A stretch of DNA of 52,555 bases from Bacteroides sp. Its GTDB lineage: Bacteria; Bacteroidota; Bacteroidia; Bacteroidales; Muribaculaceae. Every line of letters starts with the position of its first letter. Within the stretch, counting starts at the first letter, position 1. Made by a program: the position numbers and the translations under genes. Of this stretch, positions 7,973 through 17,597 are shown piece by piece. Location of the stretch: contig JAMPHF010000002.1 of NCBI GenBank assembly GCA_023663525.1, positions 357,243 to 409,797 on the forward strand, in the 5' to 3' direction. The notes under the pieces were generated by a model, which did not search any database, was not told the origin of the DNA, and saw only the letters and a program-made list of their open reading frames with translations.

Positions 7973-10438
7973 ATGAATATATCATATAACTGGCTAAAGA
8001 AATATCTTGACTTCAACCTCAGCCCCGATGAACTGGCGGCTGCGCTCACCTCAATCGGTCTGGAGACCGGAACGGTGGAGGAAGTCGAGTCAATCCGCGG
8101 AGGTCTTCGCGGCATCGTCATCGGCAAGGTACTCACCTGTGTCGAACACCCAAACAGCGACCATCTTCACATCACCACCGTTGACCTCGGTGACGGAGAA
8201 GCGACACAAATCGTCTGTGGCGCGCCTAACGTAGCTGCCGGTCAGACGGTTGTGGTTGCGACCGTAGGCACTACGCTCTATGACGGCGACAAAGAATTTG
8301 CAATCAAGAAATCGAAAATCCGTGGGGTGGAATCCTTCGGCATGATCTGCGCCGAGGACGAAATCGGAGTAGGCTCATCGCACGACGGTATCATCGTCAT
8401 CGACAGCGATGTCAAGCCCGGCACTCCCGCCGCTGAATATTATGGCCTGACCTCAGACTACGTCCTTGAGGTTGACCTTACTCCCAACCGCATCGACGCT
8501 GCCTCACACTTCGGCGTGGCCCGCGACCTTGCTGCTTGGATGAACGCCCACACCGAGCCGGGCAACCTCCACCGCCCCTCAGTTGACGGCTTTGCCATCG
8601 AAAAGCCCGAAGGCGGGGTGACTGTCGAAGTCGAGAACACCGAAGCCTGTCCGCGCTACACCGGCGTGACCGTCAGAGGCGTGACCGTCAAGGAGTCGCC
8701 CAAATGGCTCAAGGACGCACTCTCGACCATCGGTCTGCGCCCCATCAACAATGTGGTGGACATCACCAACTTCCTCCTTCACGGCATGGGACAGCCGCTC
8801 CACTGCTTCGACGTTGCGAAAATCGCAGGAGGCAAAATCATTGTCAAGAACGCACGCGAAGGGGAGAAATTCGTCACACTTGATGGTGTCGAGCACACCC
8901 TCGACTCACGCGACCTGATGATCTGCAACACCGAAGTGCCGATGTGTATCGCCGGAGTGTTCGGAGGTCTCGATTCAGGCGTGACGGAAGCCACCACCGA
9001 CGTTTTCCTTGAGAGCGCGTACTTCAACCCGACATCCGTGCGCAAGACAGCGCGCCGCCACGGTCTAAACACCGACTCATCATTCCGCTTCGAGCGCGGC
9101 GTAGACCCCAACAACACTCTCTACGTCCTCAAGCTCGCTGCCCTCATGGTCAAGGAGCTTGCCGGAGGTGAGATCACAGGTCCGGTCTGCGACAATTATC
9201 CCGTCCACATCGACCCCGCCACCGTGAGCCTGAGCTTCGATTACTTCGACAAACTCGTCGGCAAACATATCCCTGCCGACACGATCATCTCCATACTCCG
9301 CAGTCTTGAGATGGAGTTGCTTGAGGTGACAGCCGAGAAAGTTGACATGAAAGTGCCGACCTACCGCGTGGATGTTACCCGCCCCTGCGACGTGGTCGAG
9401 GATGTACTCCGAATCTATGGCTACAACAATGTTGAAATCTCATCGACAGTCCACTCAGCACTCTCATCGCAGACTTTCGAGGACCGGGACAACCAGCTCC
9501 GCAACCTCATCAGCGAGCAACTGACCGCCGAAGGTTTCAACGAAATCCTCAACAATTCGCTCACAGCCGAGAGCTACTACGCCGACCTCACGGTCTATCC
9601 CGCCGACCACTGCGTCAGACTGCTGAACCCGCTGAGCAATGACCTCAACGTGATGCGTCAGACCCTCCTTTTCGGTGGTCTCGAATCGCTCAGCCACAAC
9701 ATCAACCGCAAGAATGCCGACCTGGCCATGTATGAGTTCGGCAACGTCTACTTCTTCAATTCCGCAGTCGAGCCGACAGCCGAAAATTCACTCGCTCCCT
9801 ACCGCGAGGCATCGCGAATGGCCCTCTGGCTCACCGGTGCACTCCGCCCCGGCAACTGGGCGCGTCCCGAACAGCCTGCAACTGTCTACGATATGAAAGC
9901 CGTGGTGGCAAATATCTTCGCCCGTCTCGGCATTAATCCCGCCGAAATCAAGCTGTCAAACTCGACATGCGAACTCTATGCCGCCGGTCTTGACATCAAC
10001 ACCCGCTCCGGCAAGAACCTCGGATCGCTCGGAATCATCGCCAAGAAAATCGCCTCGAAGTTCGACATCAAACAGGAAGTGGTCTACTGCGAGCTCGACT
10101 GGCACGCAATCGTCAGCCTCTCGCTCCGCAAGAGCGTCAGCTACACACCGCTTGCCAAGACAATGCCCGTCAAGCGCGACCTCGCCCTCCTGCTCGACAA
10201 GAGCATAACCATGGAGCAGGTAGAGGCGACAGTCCGCGAGAGCGAACGCCGACTCCTCAAGGACATCACCCTCTTTGATGTCTACGAGGGCAAGAACCTC
10301 CCCGAAGGGAAGAAATCCTACGCGATAGCAATCACCATCCAGGATTCCGAAAAGACCTTGAACGACAAGCAGATTGAAGCCGTCATGAACAAGGTCATCG
10401 GCAACCTCACCAAGAAACTCGGTGCAGAACTCCGCTAA
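7973..10438 (+). CDS. pheT: Phenylalanyl-tRNA synthetase beta subunit
   Basis: PheT pairs with PheS in an alpha2-beta2 enzyme that charges tRNA-Phe in the cytoplasm. The 821-residue product begins MNISYNWLKKYLDF, has an N-terminal tRNA-binding (EMAP-like) domain near residues 40-150, then the B3/B4 editing domain with PRYTGV and NNVVDITNF, B5, and a C-terminal ferredoxin-fold anticodon-binding domain ending at about 820 (FDVYEGKNLPEGKKSYA). The length is typical. I start at ATG 7973 rather than an upstream TTG because of the family's N-terminus and the promoter placed just before it. yebC follows 65 bases downstream. pheS is not in the window. Confidence 0.97.
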   Translation: MNISYNWLKKYLDFNLSPDELAAALTSIGLETGTVEEVESIRGGLRGIVIGKVLTCVEHPNSDHLHITTVDLGDGEATQIVCGAPNVAAGQTVVVATVGTTLYDGDKEFAIKKSKIRGVESFGMICAEDEIGVGSSHDGIIVIDSDVKPGTPAAEYYGLTSDYVLEVDLTPNRIDAASHFGVARDLAAWMNAHTEPGNLHRPSVDGFAIEKPEGGVTVEVENTEACPRYTGVTVRGVTVKESPKWLKDALSTIGLRPINNVVDITNFLLHGMGQPLHCFDVAKIAGGKIIVKNAREGEKFVTLDGVEHTLDSRDLMICNTEVPMCIAGVFGGLDSGVTEATTDVFLESAYFNPTSVRKTARRHGLNTDSSFRFERGVDPNNTLYVLKLAALMVKELAGGEITGPVCDNYPVHIDPATVSLSFDYFDKLVGKHIPADTIISILRSLEMELLEVTAEKVDMKVPTYRVDVTRPCDVVEDVLRIYGYNNVEISSTVHSALSSQTFEDRDNQLRNLISEQLTAEGFNEILNNSLTAESYYADLTVYPADHCVRLLNPLSNDLNVMRQTLLFGGLESLSHNINRKNADLAMYEFGNVYFFNSAVEPTAENSLAPYREASRMALWLTGALRPGNWARPEQPATVYDMKAVVANIFARLGINPAEIKLSNSTCELYAAGLDINTRSGKNLGSLGIIAKKIASKFDIKQEVVYCELDWHAIVSLSLRKSVSYTPLAKTMPVKRDLALLLDKSITMEQVEATVRESERRLLKDITLFDVYEGKNLPEGKKSYAIAITIQDSEKTLNDKQIEAVMNKVIGNLTKKLGAELR

Positions 10439-10503
10439 GGAACGATGAAAAAATAACAAACACAACACAATAAAAAACTCAACTGTAATATACTCACACC
10501 ATT

Positions 10504-11241
10504 ATGGGAAGAGCATTTGAATACCGCAAAGCACGTAAACTGAAACGCTGGGGCAACATGTCGCGTACATTCACCCGCATAGGTAAGGAAATCACAATCG
10601 CCGCAAAGGCCGGCGGTCCTGACCCTGCCACAAACCCCCGTCTCCGCGCACTCATGCAGAACGCCAAGGCTGCCAACATGCCTAAGGACACCGTCGAGCG
10701 CGCAATCAAAAAGGCAACCGACAAGGATGCCGGCGACTACAAGGAAATAACCTACGAGGGATACGGCCCCCACGGCATCGCTATCTTCGTGGAAGCTGCC
10801 ACCGACAACAATACCCGCACCGTGGCAAACGTCCGCTCATACTTCACAAAGCATGGCGGCAGCCTCGGCACTCAGGGTTCACTCACATTCCTCTTTGACC
10901 ACAAGAGCGTGTTCAAAATCAAACCCAAAGACGGTGTGTCGCTCGAAGATCTCGAACTCGAACTCATCGACTACGGTGTTGACGAACTTGAGGACATCGT
11001 CGATGACGAGACCGGCGAAGAGCAGGTGATTCTCTACGGTGCATTCGAGGAATATGCCAACATCCAGAAATATCTTGAGGACAACGGCTTTGAAATCATC
11101 TCATCTGAATTCGAGCGCATCCCCAACGACCTCAAGGAAGTGACCGCCGATCAGCGTGCCGCCATCGAGAAACTCCTTGAGCGCATCGAGGAGGACGAGG
11201 ATGTCCAGAACGTATTCCACAACATGAAGGAAGAAGACTAA
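10504..11241 (+). CDS. yebC: YebC/PmpR-family (TACO1-like) protein
   Basis: A 245-residue protein with the family start MGRAFEYRKARKLKRWGNMSR, then the conserved block RIGKEITIAAKAGGPDP and NMPKDTVERAIKKA. Members are described as transcriptional regulators and, more recently, as translation factors that relieve ribosome stalling at proline-rich stretches, like mitochondrial TACO1. It follows pheT by 65 bases in the same direction and probably shares its transcript. A very strong hairpin follows at 11271. Confidence 0.95.
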   Translation: MGRAFEYRKARKLKRWGNMSRTFTRIGKEITIAAKAGGPDPATNPRLRALMQNAKAANMPKDTVERAIKKATDKDAGDYKEITYEGYGPHGIAIFVEAATDNNTRTVANVRSYFTKHGGSLGTQGSLTFLFDHKSVFKIKPKDGVSLEDLELELIDYGVDELEDIVDDETGEEQVILYGAFEEYANIQKYLEDNGFEIISSEFERIPNDLKEVTADQRAAIEKLLERIEEDEDVQNVFHNMKEED

Positions 11242-11270
11242 CAGGCTATCTCAGCCACAGCTATATAGCC

Positions 11271-11327
11271 AAAACACTCGCGGAAGTTACGGATTGATTC
11301 ATAATCCGTAACTTCCGCGAGTGTTTT
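11271..11327. terminator. 25-bp perfect hairpin after yebC
   Basis: The arms 11271-11295 and 11303-11327 are perfect inverted repeats with a 7-nt loop. The plus strand starts with AAAA and ends with TTTT, so it can act as an intrinsic terminator in either direction. It separates plus-strand yebC from the minus-strand AlkD-like gene. Confidence 0.85.
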
Positions 11328-11339
11328 ACAATCGTACAG

Positions 11340-11356
11340 ACATGCCTCTGGCATGT
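11340..11356. repeat. ACATGCC/GGCATGT palindromic repeat, copy 1
   Basis: Seven-base arms 11340-11346 and 11350-11356 surround the loop TCT. The same arms, with the loop TTC or GAA, form an inverted pair at 46736-46752 and 46814-46830. It looks like a dispersed extragenic palindrome. Confidence 0.6.
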
Positions 11357-11435
11357 TGTAAAAGCATTCCGATGAAATTATGTATCAATGCCTTACGTTT
11401 GCAATATACCGGAAACCTACCCCGATGACCGTCAC

Positions 11436-11978
11436 CTATTCACACAGGAAATTTATTTCCTCAAGCATGGTCTGACACATACGCCGGGTGAGGGGAGAGT
11501 CCGCACGGAGTTCCGCCTCGACAAAGGGACGGATTTCCATTGGGTGGGTGTAGAGGAGATTGTTCATCAGACGGAACGCACCGTAGCGGGTCATATCATC
11601 GTCGGACCCTGCAAGCTCCATAGCCATATCGAGAGCATAGGGCGTATGCCGCAGGAGGCGATGACTCAAAATGTCGGACACCTCGGTGGTCGGCGATTCG
11701 CGCAACATCTCTGACGCACGCTCACGCGACAGCTCATCGCGGGGATAAATCATGGGAGCAAGGAGCATACTCTCACGTGTGCGCGAATCGGCCCACATCT
11801 GTTCGGCAAGTTCACGCGACGGTTCTATTCCCGAAGCTATCTCGGCAATCTGCGGGAGATTCAGCCCGAACACCATCTTGTATTGCAATCCGGCCTTGCG
11901 GATGGTGTCGGCCACTATGCCGTTGCGCATGGCAAAGAAACGACGTTTTATTTCCTGTATCTGATTGAACTCTGTCAT
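11436..11978 (-). CDS. DNA alkylation repair-like HEAT-repeat protein
   Basis: A 180-residue helical protein starting MTEFNQIQEIKRRFFAMRNG. It has successive amphipathic helices such as GLNLPQIAEIASGI, LAEQMWADSRTRESMLLAPMI and the LLRHTPYALDMAMELAG segment. This resembles the AlkD/HEAT-like superhelix, where the MLLAPMI-type segment precedes the DNA-binding repeats, but it is shorter than full AlkD (about 230 residues). I choose ATG 11978; nine further in-frame codons lie upstream. It is flanked by convergent yebC and divergent patatin genes. A glycosylase role is possible, but the catalytic Asp/Trp set was not located with confidence. Confidence 0.6.
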   Translation of the reverse strand: MTEFNQIQEIKRRFFAMRNGIVADTIRKAGLQYKMVFGLNLPQIAEIASGIEPSRELAEQMWADSRTRESMLLAPMIYPRDELSRERASEMLRESPTTEVSDILSHRLLRHTPYALDMAMELAGSDDDMTRYGAFRLMNNLLYTHPMEIRPFVEAELRADSPLTRRMCQTMLEEINFLCE

Positions 11979-12099
11979 GGTCTTATGGAGGTTTTTATTG
12001 GGCAAAAATACAGACTTTTAATCAATTTTCATAATTGGATTGTTAAAATTATAATGACACCGTTTTCATCACACAACACGCACAAAATTCAACTGTTTT

Positions 12100-14514
12100 A
12101 TGAGATTCAATCCAATCTTACCCATCGTCCTCGCACTTCTCTGCATCAACAGCATTCATGCCTCTGACCCGCAGACGTATGCCTCAGCAGTCACACCCGA
12201 AGGATTCATGACTCCCGGAGGGGCGATCGGCACACCCCCGCGACCCGACCGTCCGAGCGTCGGACTCGTGTTGAGCGGAGGCGGCGCAAAAGGAATTGGG
12301 CATATCGGCTTTATCCAGGCCCTTGAGGACAACAATATCCCGATTGACTACATCACCGGGACTTCGATGGGTGCGATTGTAGGCGGTCTCTATGCCTCCG
12401 GCTACAGTCCTAAGGAAATGCTTGAACTCATCGCATCGAAAGGCTTCACATATTGGAGCACGGGTAAAATTGACCCTGACTACACATATTTCTACTCCAC
12501 ACACCACGACACCCCCTCATTCGTGACGCTGAATCTCGGCAAGGACTCCACGCAGATCACCTCCGTGCTGCCGATAAGCCTCATCAATCCTATCCCGATG
12601 AACTACGCCTTCATCGAGATATTCTCGCCCTACACGGTGCAGTGCGGGGCAGATTTCAACAGACTTTTCGTCCCGCTGCGCACGGTGACTTCCGATGTCT
12701 ATGCCAAACACAAGGTGATCCTTGGTCGAGGCTCGCTCAGCGATGCCGTCAGGATGTCCATGTCGTTCCCAATGGTCTTCGAGCCGATACTGCTCAACGG
12801 AGTGCCAATGTATGACGGCGGAATTTATGACAACTACCCGGTGGACGTGATGATGGAGGAGTTCAACCCCGACAATGTCATCGGCGTGAACGTCGGGTCT
12901 GGAAAATCGAGCCCCGACACTCGCAACATGATGGACCAACTGGAGGAAATGATCATGCAGCCCAACGACTATCCCTTCCCGACCGACAAGGGTGTGAACG
13001 TGCGCATCAACCTCGATGAATTCGGACTTCTCGCATTCGATAAATATCAGGCCATCTATGACATCGGCTATCGCCGTGGACTTGAGGTGATGGACTCAAT
13101 AAAGGCAAAAATCAAGGTCAGGGTTGACAAGAACGTCGTCGAGGCAGCCCGCCGTGAGTTCAAGGCCGCAACTCCGGAAGTGAAGATTGACAAGGTATCA
13201 GTCACCGGCGGAACAGAGGTCGAGGATGCTTTCCTCCGGTCATTTTTTGACCACCGCCACGCACCCATGACGCTCGTCGAGGGTCGTGACGCATACTACC
13301 GCGCCATCAGCACCGACAAGCTCCAGAATTTCGTGCCAACGCCGATGTACAATGTCCGCGACAGCATGATTGACCTCGACTTCCGAGCCATTGTCAAAGA
13401 CCCTTTCACCGTAGGTGTCGGAGGCTATATCTCGTCATCGACCAACAGTATGCTGTTCTTCAACGCAGGCTACAACACTCTCAACTTCACATCCATAAAG
13501 ACCAACCTCAATGCGTGGCTCGGACAGACCTACATGGCCATCGAAGGCGACTTCGGGCTGACACTTAACACGGAGCAACCCTCCGGAGTCCATCTCCGCG
13601 TGGTCAGCTCGCGTCAGAAGTTCTACGAGACCGAGAAACTTTTCTATCAGATTCACGAGCCGGATTTCATCCGCAAGTCAGAGACCTTCGTCAGGACATT
13701 CTACTCCACCGCCCCGACACAGCGGAGTGTACTGAACGTAGGGATAGCCTACGGTCATCTCACCGACCGCTACCACGTTGACACGACCGAAGGGCAGTCC
13801 AATCCCGACCATGAGAAAGGAATCTTTGACCTCGGACAGATTTATGCCGGATGGGAGCGCAACACCCTCGACAATATCTACAACCCCACCTCCGGTGTTG
13901 ACCTGAAAGCAACGGTGATGGGTGTTGCGGGGACTTACCGTCACCGCAACTCCGAGGTGAAGCATGGAAGCGAGAAAGTCAGTTGGGTGCAAGCCCATGT
14001 CGAAGCAGCGGACTATCTCGACATCAATAAAAATTTCTCGCTCGGTCTGACGGGACAGGCTCTGCTCTCGACACGCAAGCTGCTCGCAAGCTACGATGCA
14101 TCAATCGTCGCAGCCGAAGCGTTCCATCCCACCCCCGCGAGCTACAATCACTTCAACGCCAAACTGCGCGCCAATTCCTTCGTCACCGCCGGCATTGAGC
14201 CGATCTGGAAAATATCAGGGTCATTTCAACTGCGAGGCTCATTCAACTGCTTCCTCCCATTGCGCAAAATCAGCTATGGCTATCCCTCAACCGATGACTC
14301 CGTAGAGGCTGAATCGCTGAGACCCTACGCCGCCACCGCGCATTACAGCAAATGGTTATCCAACCCCGAATTTTTCGGTGAGCTTCAGGCCGTGCTCGCA
14401 CTTCCGTTCGGATCGGTGAGCGCATACGGCAACTATACCTCGTCGCATGACAGCAACTGGAATTTCGGAATCTCATTCGGCGCGTTCATCCTCGCCCCGA
14501 AGTTCATGAAATGA
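12100..14514 (+). CDS. Patatin-like phospholipase fused to an Omp85-type outer-membrane barrel
   Basis: The 804-residue precursor starts with a signal peptide (cleavage near HA-SD, residue 21). The patatin domain spans about residues 50-300 with oxyanion motif GGGAKG at 60-65, nucleophile S89 in GTSMG and catalytic D239 in DGG. A POTRA-like segment follows around 345-400 (KIDKVSVTGG), and the remaining 400 residues are beta-rich with aromatic strands typical of Omp85/BamA barrels. This is the architecture of PlpD-type (type Vd-like) patatins in Gram-negatives, in which the lipase is carried by its own barrel. It is therefore probably an outer-membrane or surface-directed phospholipase. The upstream gene is divergent, so it has its own promoter. 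Confidence 0.9.
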   Translation: MRFNPILPIVLALLCINSIHASDPQTYASAVTPEGFMTPGGAIGTPPRPDRPSVGLVLSGGGAKGIGHIGFIQALEDNNIPIDYITGTSMGAIVGGLYASGYSPKEMLELIASKGFTYWSTGKIDPDYTYFYSTHHDTPSFVTLNLGKDSTQITSVLPISLINPIPMNYAFIEIFSPYTVQCGADFNRLFVPLRTVTSDVYAKHKVILGRGSLSDAVRMSMSFPMVFEPILLNGVPMYDGGIYDNYPVDVMMEEFNPDNVIGVNVGSGKSSPDTRNMMDQLEEMIMQPNDYPFPTDKGVNVRINLDEFGLLAFDKYQAIYDIGYRRGLEVMDSIKAKIKVRVDKNVVEAARREFKAATPEVKIDKVSVTGGTEVEDAFLRSFFDHRHAPMTLVEGRDAYYRAISTDKLQNFVPTPMYNVRDSMIDLDFRAIVKDPFTVGVGGYISSSTNSMLFFNAGYNTLNFTSIKTNLNAWLGQTYMAIEGDFGLTLNTEQPSGVHLRVVSSRQKFYETEKLFYQIHEPDFIRKSETFVRTFYSTAPTQRSVLNVGIAYGHLTDRYHVDTTEGQSNPDHEKGIFDLGQIYAGWERNTLDNIYNPTSGVDLKATVMGVAGTYRHRNSEVKHGSEKVSWVQAHVEAADYLDINKNFSLGLTGQALLSTRKLLASYDASIVAAEAFHPTPASYNHFNAKLRANSFVTAGIEPIWKISGSFQLRGSFNCFLPLRKISYGYPSTDDSVEAESLRPYAATAHYSKWLSNPEFFGELQAVLALPFGSVSAYGNYTSSHDSNWNFGISFGAFILAPKFMK

Positions 14515-14560
14515 GAGATGCTTTTTCGTCAGCCTCCCTTCTCCTCTTCTTTCCTCTCTC

Positions 14561-15841
14561 CTATCGCTTCGCACGGCTCGCGAGAAGGCGATGACCGAGA
14601 CGGCAATAAAGACACTTCCTGGGTTGACAGTAATTGCGCCGGAGATGGATCAGGGCTTGTGACGTGAATGCGTCCTTGCACTCAAAACCCGCATTGGCAA
14701 ACAATGTGACTATCGAATTACTCTCCGCCGGAATCTCATGCAATAGATCCATGGCGCGGAGCCGCATATCATCGTCACCGTGAGCAGTACCGTAGGCCAT
14801 CATCAGCGGGACGGCCACATTTATGAGCAGAATGTCCACCGAACTGCGGCTCATGCACTCATAGGTGCGCTCACTCCCCGGACCGAATGTGAAATGCGTG
14901 GCCCAGTAGCCGGTCAGAGGCCGGTTGAACAAAGCCCTCAGCTCCTCGATGTCCTTAGCTTTCACGATGCGGTTGACTATCCGCGAATCTGACGCGACAA
15001 GATGGGCGAGCAACGCAATGCGGCGGTGTGGGAAATTATGCGGTCTCATCCTTGCCATCTTCCACCCGAGCGGCTGCAGCGGTTTGAGCGAGAATTTATG
15101 GGCAAGGAAACGGTGCTCTCTGTCGAGCAGATCCACGTAGGGGTCGCCTTTCGGAGCTTTCTCGATGAAACCGCCCTGTCCGAACATCAGAGCCTCTATC
15201 GCAATCTCCGAATCGCTGTGCTTACGAAGAAAATGGAGCGGAAGCGACATGGCGAGACGTTCCATCGGCTCGGAATTTGTGCTGAAACCCAGCGCACGTG
15301 CCAGAATCACGTAGCCCGTCTGCTCCCAGTCGCCGGAATACTGATTGAGAAGTTCACCGATATGGTCGGTTTTGGAATAGACTCGCTCGTAGGCGAGTGC
15401 CGTGACCCAATCCGTCCTGTGGAGAGCCGATATTGCCGGAATCTCCCGCGCACAAGGCAGATCAATGTCAGCCCTGTCAACCAGCTCATGGTAACGCCGA
15501 TGGAATTCCGGCGAGCAGCACATCCGCATCTGCGGAATCACCTCTCCGTTGCTCCTGCTGATCTGCGTGTCATCCTTGTCAACGACATGAAGCACCACGG
15601 AGTCATACGCGCTGTCGGAGTCATGATGGTGACGATGCCAGTCGCTTGCTCTGACATGCACCTCGACATCGCCCACCCACAGATGGTCACCAATTTTCAC
15701 CTTGGCGTTGAAAAAGTCAGGCCCGGCATCCGTGTTGAGGCGGCCCGGGTCTATCACGGAAATCCTGCGACCGTCCACAGTGACCATGTCGGACTGCATC
15801 AGCAGCCGATGTTGCCACACGTATTGCATCAGTCGCTCCAT
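14561..15841 (-). CDS. DUF2851 family protein
   Basis: A 426-residue cytoplasmic protein of a Bacteroidota-specific family without assigned function. The N-terminus carries the family's conserved VIDPGRLNTDAGPDFFNAKVKIGD-like block, then WVGDVEVHVRASDWHRHHHD, which resembles a nuclease-type or metal-binding beta sheet rich in His and Asp. The C-terminus ends with a Cys pair (CQPRKCLYC), and CxxxCxxC-like spacing suggests a metal site. It lies 25 bases downstream of ribH and is probably cotranscribed. Only 46 pyrimidine-rich bases separate its end from the convergent patatin gene. Confidence 0.85.
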   Translation of the reverse strand: MERLMQYVWQHRLLMQSDMVTVDGRRISVIDPGRLNTDAGPDFFNAKVKIGDHLWVGDVEVHVRASDWHRHHHDSDSAYDSVVLHVVDKDDTQISRSNGEVIPQMRMCCSPEFHRRYHELVDRADIDLPCAREIPAISALHRTDWVTALAYERVYSKTDHIGELLNQYSGDWEQTGYVILARALGFSTNSEPMERLAMSLPLHFLRKHSDSEIAIEALMFGQGGFIEKAPKGDPYVDLLDREHRFLAHKFSLKPLQPLGWKMARMRPHNFPHRRIALLAHLVASDSRIVNRIVKAKDIEELRALFNRPLTGYWATHFTFGPGSERTYECMSRSSVDILLINVAVPLMMAYGTAHGDDDMRLRAMDLLHEIPAESNSIVTLFANAGFECKDAFTSQALIHLRRNYCQPRKCLYCRLGHRLLASRAKR

Positions 15842-15866
15842 TTCCCGAAGAAATTATGGGTGAGGA

Positions 15867-16346
15867 TCAGAGATCGTCAGCCGTGCGGTTGAACGCTATC
15901 ATCTTGATGGCGGTTTCCGCAGCTTCCGTACCCTTATTGCCGAGACGACCTCCCGCACGGTCGAGGGCCTGCTGCTCGTCATTGACCGTGAGCACCCCGA
16001 ATATGACCGGAATATCGCAATCGGCATTGAGCTGTGTCATGCCCTGAGTGACGCTCTGACAGACGTAGTCAAAATGCGGAGTGTCGCCTTTGATGACGCA
16101 GCCGATGATAATTATCGCGTCAAAATTGCCGGTTTCTATGAGTTTCGAGGCTGCAAACGTAAGCTCCACAGCACCGGGGACACTCACCACGGCAATATCC
16201 TCATCACCGACACCATAATTGCGGAGAAGATTCACCGCTCCGTCGCGCAGTGCGCCGGTTATATGACCGTTCCATTCAGCCACGGCAATGGCTATTCTTA
16301 TATTTTCAAGCTGAGGGAGAGCACTTTGTGGTGTGAATTGAGACAT
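15867..16346 (-). CDS. ribH: 6,7-dimethyl-8-ribityllumazine synthase
   Basis: Condenses 5-amino-6-ribitylaminouracil with 3,4-dihydroxy-2-butanone 4-phosphate to lumazine, the penultimate step of riboflavin synthesis; the enzyme forms icosahedral or pentameric assemblies. The 159-residue protein has AEWN near residue 24 (substrate stacking, Trp in place of the common Phe), SVPGAVEL at 55-62 and the catalytic GDTPHFDYV with H91. No FMN riboswitch is visible upstream. The TPR gene ends 17 bases upstream, so the two are an operon. Confidence 0.96.
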   Translation of the reverse strand: MSQFTPQSALPQLENIRIAIAVAEWNGHITGALRDGAVNLLRNYGVGDEDIAVVSVPGAVELTFAASKLIETGNFDAIIIIGCVIKGDTPHFDYVCQSVTQGMTQLNADCDIPVIFGVLTVNDEQQALDRAGGRLGNKGTEAAETAIKMIAFNRTADDL

Positions 16347-16363
16347 ATTGTAATCTTTTTTAC

Positions 16364-17380
16364 TTATTTCGGGAACATCTTGTGCCAGAGACCGAGGATG
16401 TCAAGTGTTGAGCTGCGTGCATTGAACAGAATATCGACAATCCGGCGATGCTCATCAGTGGCATTGATTTTCGTTGCTTTGTGGAGCATGGTGTTGAGCA
16501 GATGAATGCCTTTGTCCTTCATTGCATTGACCCGCAGCATGGCCTCACCGAGAGCTATCGAGAGACGGAGCTGACGGAGAGTAAATTCCGGTTCAATCTT
16601 GGTCAGATATTTCAAGGCACGTGTGTAATACTGCATTGCCTCGCGATGACGCCCCATCTGAGCGAGCGTATCGCCCTCGGCGGTGATAGATTCCACCAGG
16701 CGGTCGGCCGCTTTGCTGACACCGGCATTGACCTCCTGCAGATAGGTGGAGCTTGCCACCTGATGATAGGCGAGCAGTTCGGCCTGCTTGACCCTGTTGC
16801 GATATGTGGCGGTGACAGCGTTCATGGCCATCAGATGGGCTGCGGCATAGCGTTCGGGGTTGTTCTTGGCAAGACGCTCGTAGATCTTCAGCACTTTTGA
16901 CAATTCGCGTTCGGCTTGCTTGTACTCCTTGCGCTGAGTGTGGAGAAAAGCAATGTCGTAGAGCAACGAGCCGAGTATCTCCAAAAACGGCTCATCCTTA
17001 CGCTTTGCTTCCTGCGACAATAGGGTCAGCGTCGATGCCGCAGAGGTCATCGCAGCGTCCATGTCGTCCTTCTCGATGTAGAGTGCGGTCAGAATCTGCA
17101 TGATGGCTGCATGGATGTCGAGCAGGTGGCGGTCCTCCTCGCCTGAGCGGTTTATAAGGGCATCGATCTCCTCAAGCCCCGTAATCGCACGTTCCAGTTC
17201 CCCTCTCTCGGCCATCTCCATGGCAGTCGAGCGGAGAAAATCATAGGCGACATCAAACTCCACGTCGCCAATGGCATGACGCAGTTCTGACATGGGACGG
17301 TTGCGCTTCAGCAGTGAACGCAAGCCGGATATATCGGTTGTCAGTCCGGCAAATACACTTTCAAGTGAAATAGCTTTCAT
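16364..17380 (-). CDS. Tetratricopeptide-repeat protein
   Basis: A 338-residue, mostly helical, soluble protein without a signal peptide. Helix pairs such as [30 protein letters not shown] and [26 protein letters not shown] fit the TPR pattern. It is immediately upstream of ribH on the same strand. No enzymatic motif is seen; a scaffolding role is the usual expectation. Confidence 0.7.
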   Translation of the reverse strand: MKAISLESVFAGLTTDISGLRSLLKRNRPMSELRHAIGDVEFDVAYDFLRSTAMEMAERGELERAITGLEEIDALINRSGEEDRHLLDIHAAIMQILTALYIEKDDMDAAMTSAASTLTLLSQEAKRKDEPFLEILGSLLYDIAFLHTQRKEYKQAERELSKVLKIYERLAKNNPERYAAAHLMAMNAVTATYRNRVKQAELLAYHQVASSTYLQEVNAGVSKAADRLVESITAEGDTLAQMGRHREAMQYYTRALKYLTKIEPEFTLRQLRLSIALGEAMLRVNAMKDKGIHLLNTMLHKATKINATDEHRRIVDILFNARSSTLDILGLWHKMFPK

Positions 17381-17404
17381 GCAACAATGATGCGTTTTTT
17401 ACGG

Positions 17405-17570
17405 TAAGTGACGATAAAAAAAATAACTTGGGACAATTTTCGTAAATGTTGTTTGAGAAGATTTACTTTTGAACAAGCACGAGTTTAGCGAGCTAAATGA
17501 CTGTTTGGAAAAAGTGAAAATTCCAAATAACATAGAAAAGTGTTCCAAGTTATTTTTTTATCGTCACTAA
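17405..17570. mobile_element. 166-bp terminal-inverted-repeat element
   Basis: The ends TAAGTGACGATAAAA...TAACTTGG (about 17405-17432) and the inverse copy (17543-17570) match over about 28 bases with one extra A. The interior holds a TTTAGC/GCTAAA palindrome at 17484-17497 and no coding potential. It lies between the divergently read TPR promoter region and the end of the PfkB gene. A related arm pair without the interior lies at 25933-25972. Confidence 0.65.
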
Positions 17571-17597
17571 ATTCAGATGCTTTCCGTGCGGTCACTC

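Noticed and set aside
15002..15892. 296-residue open frame opposite DUF2851
   Set aside because: It is antisense to a conserved gene and reads into ribH; not plausible.
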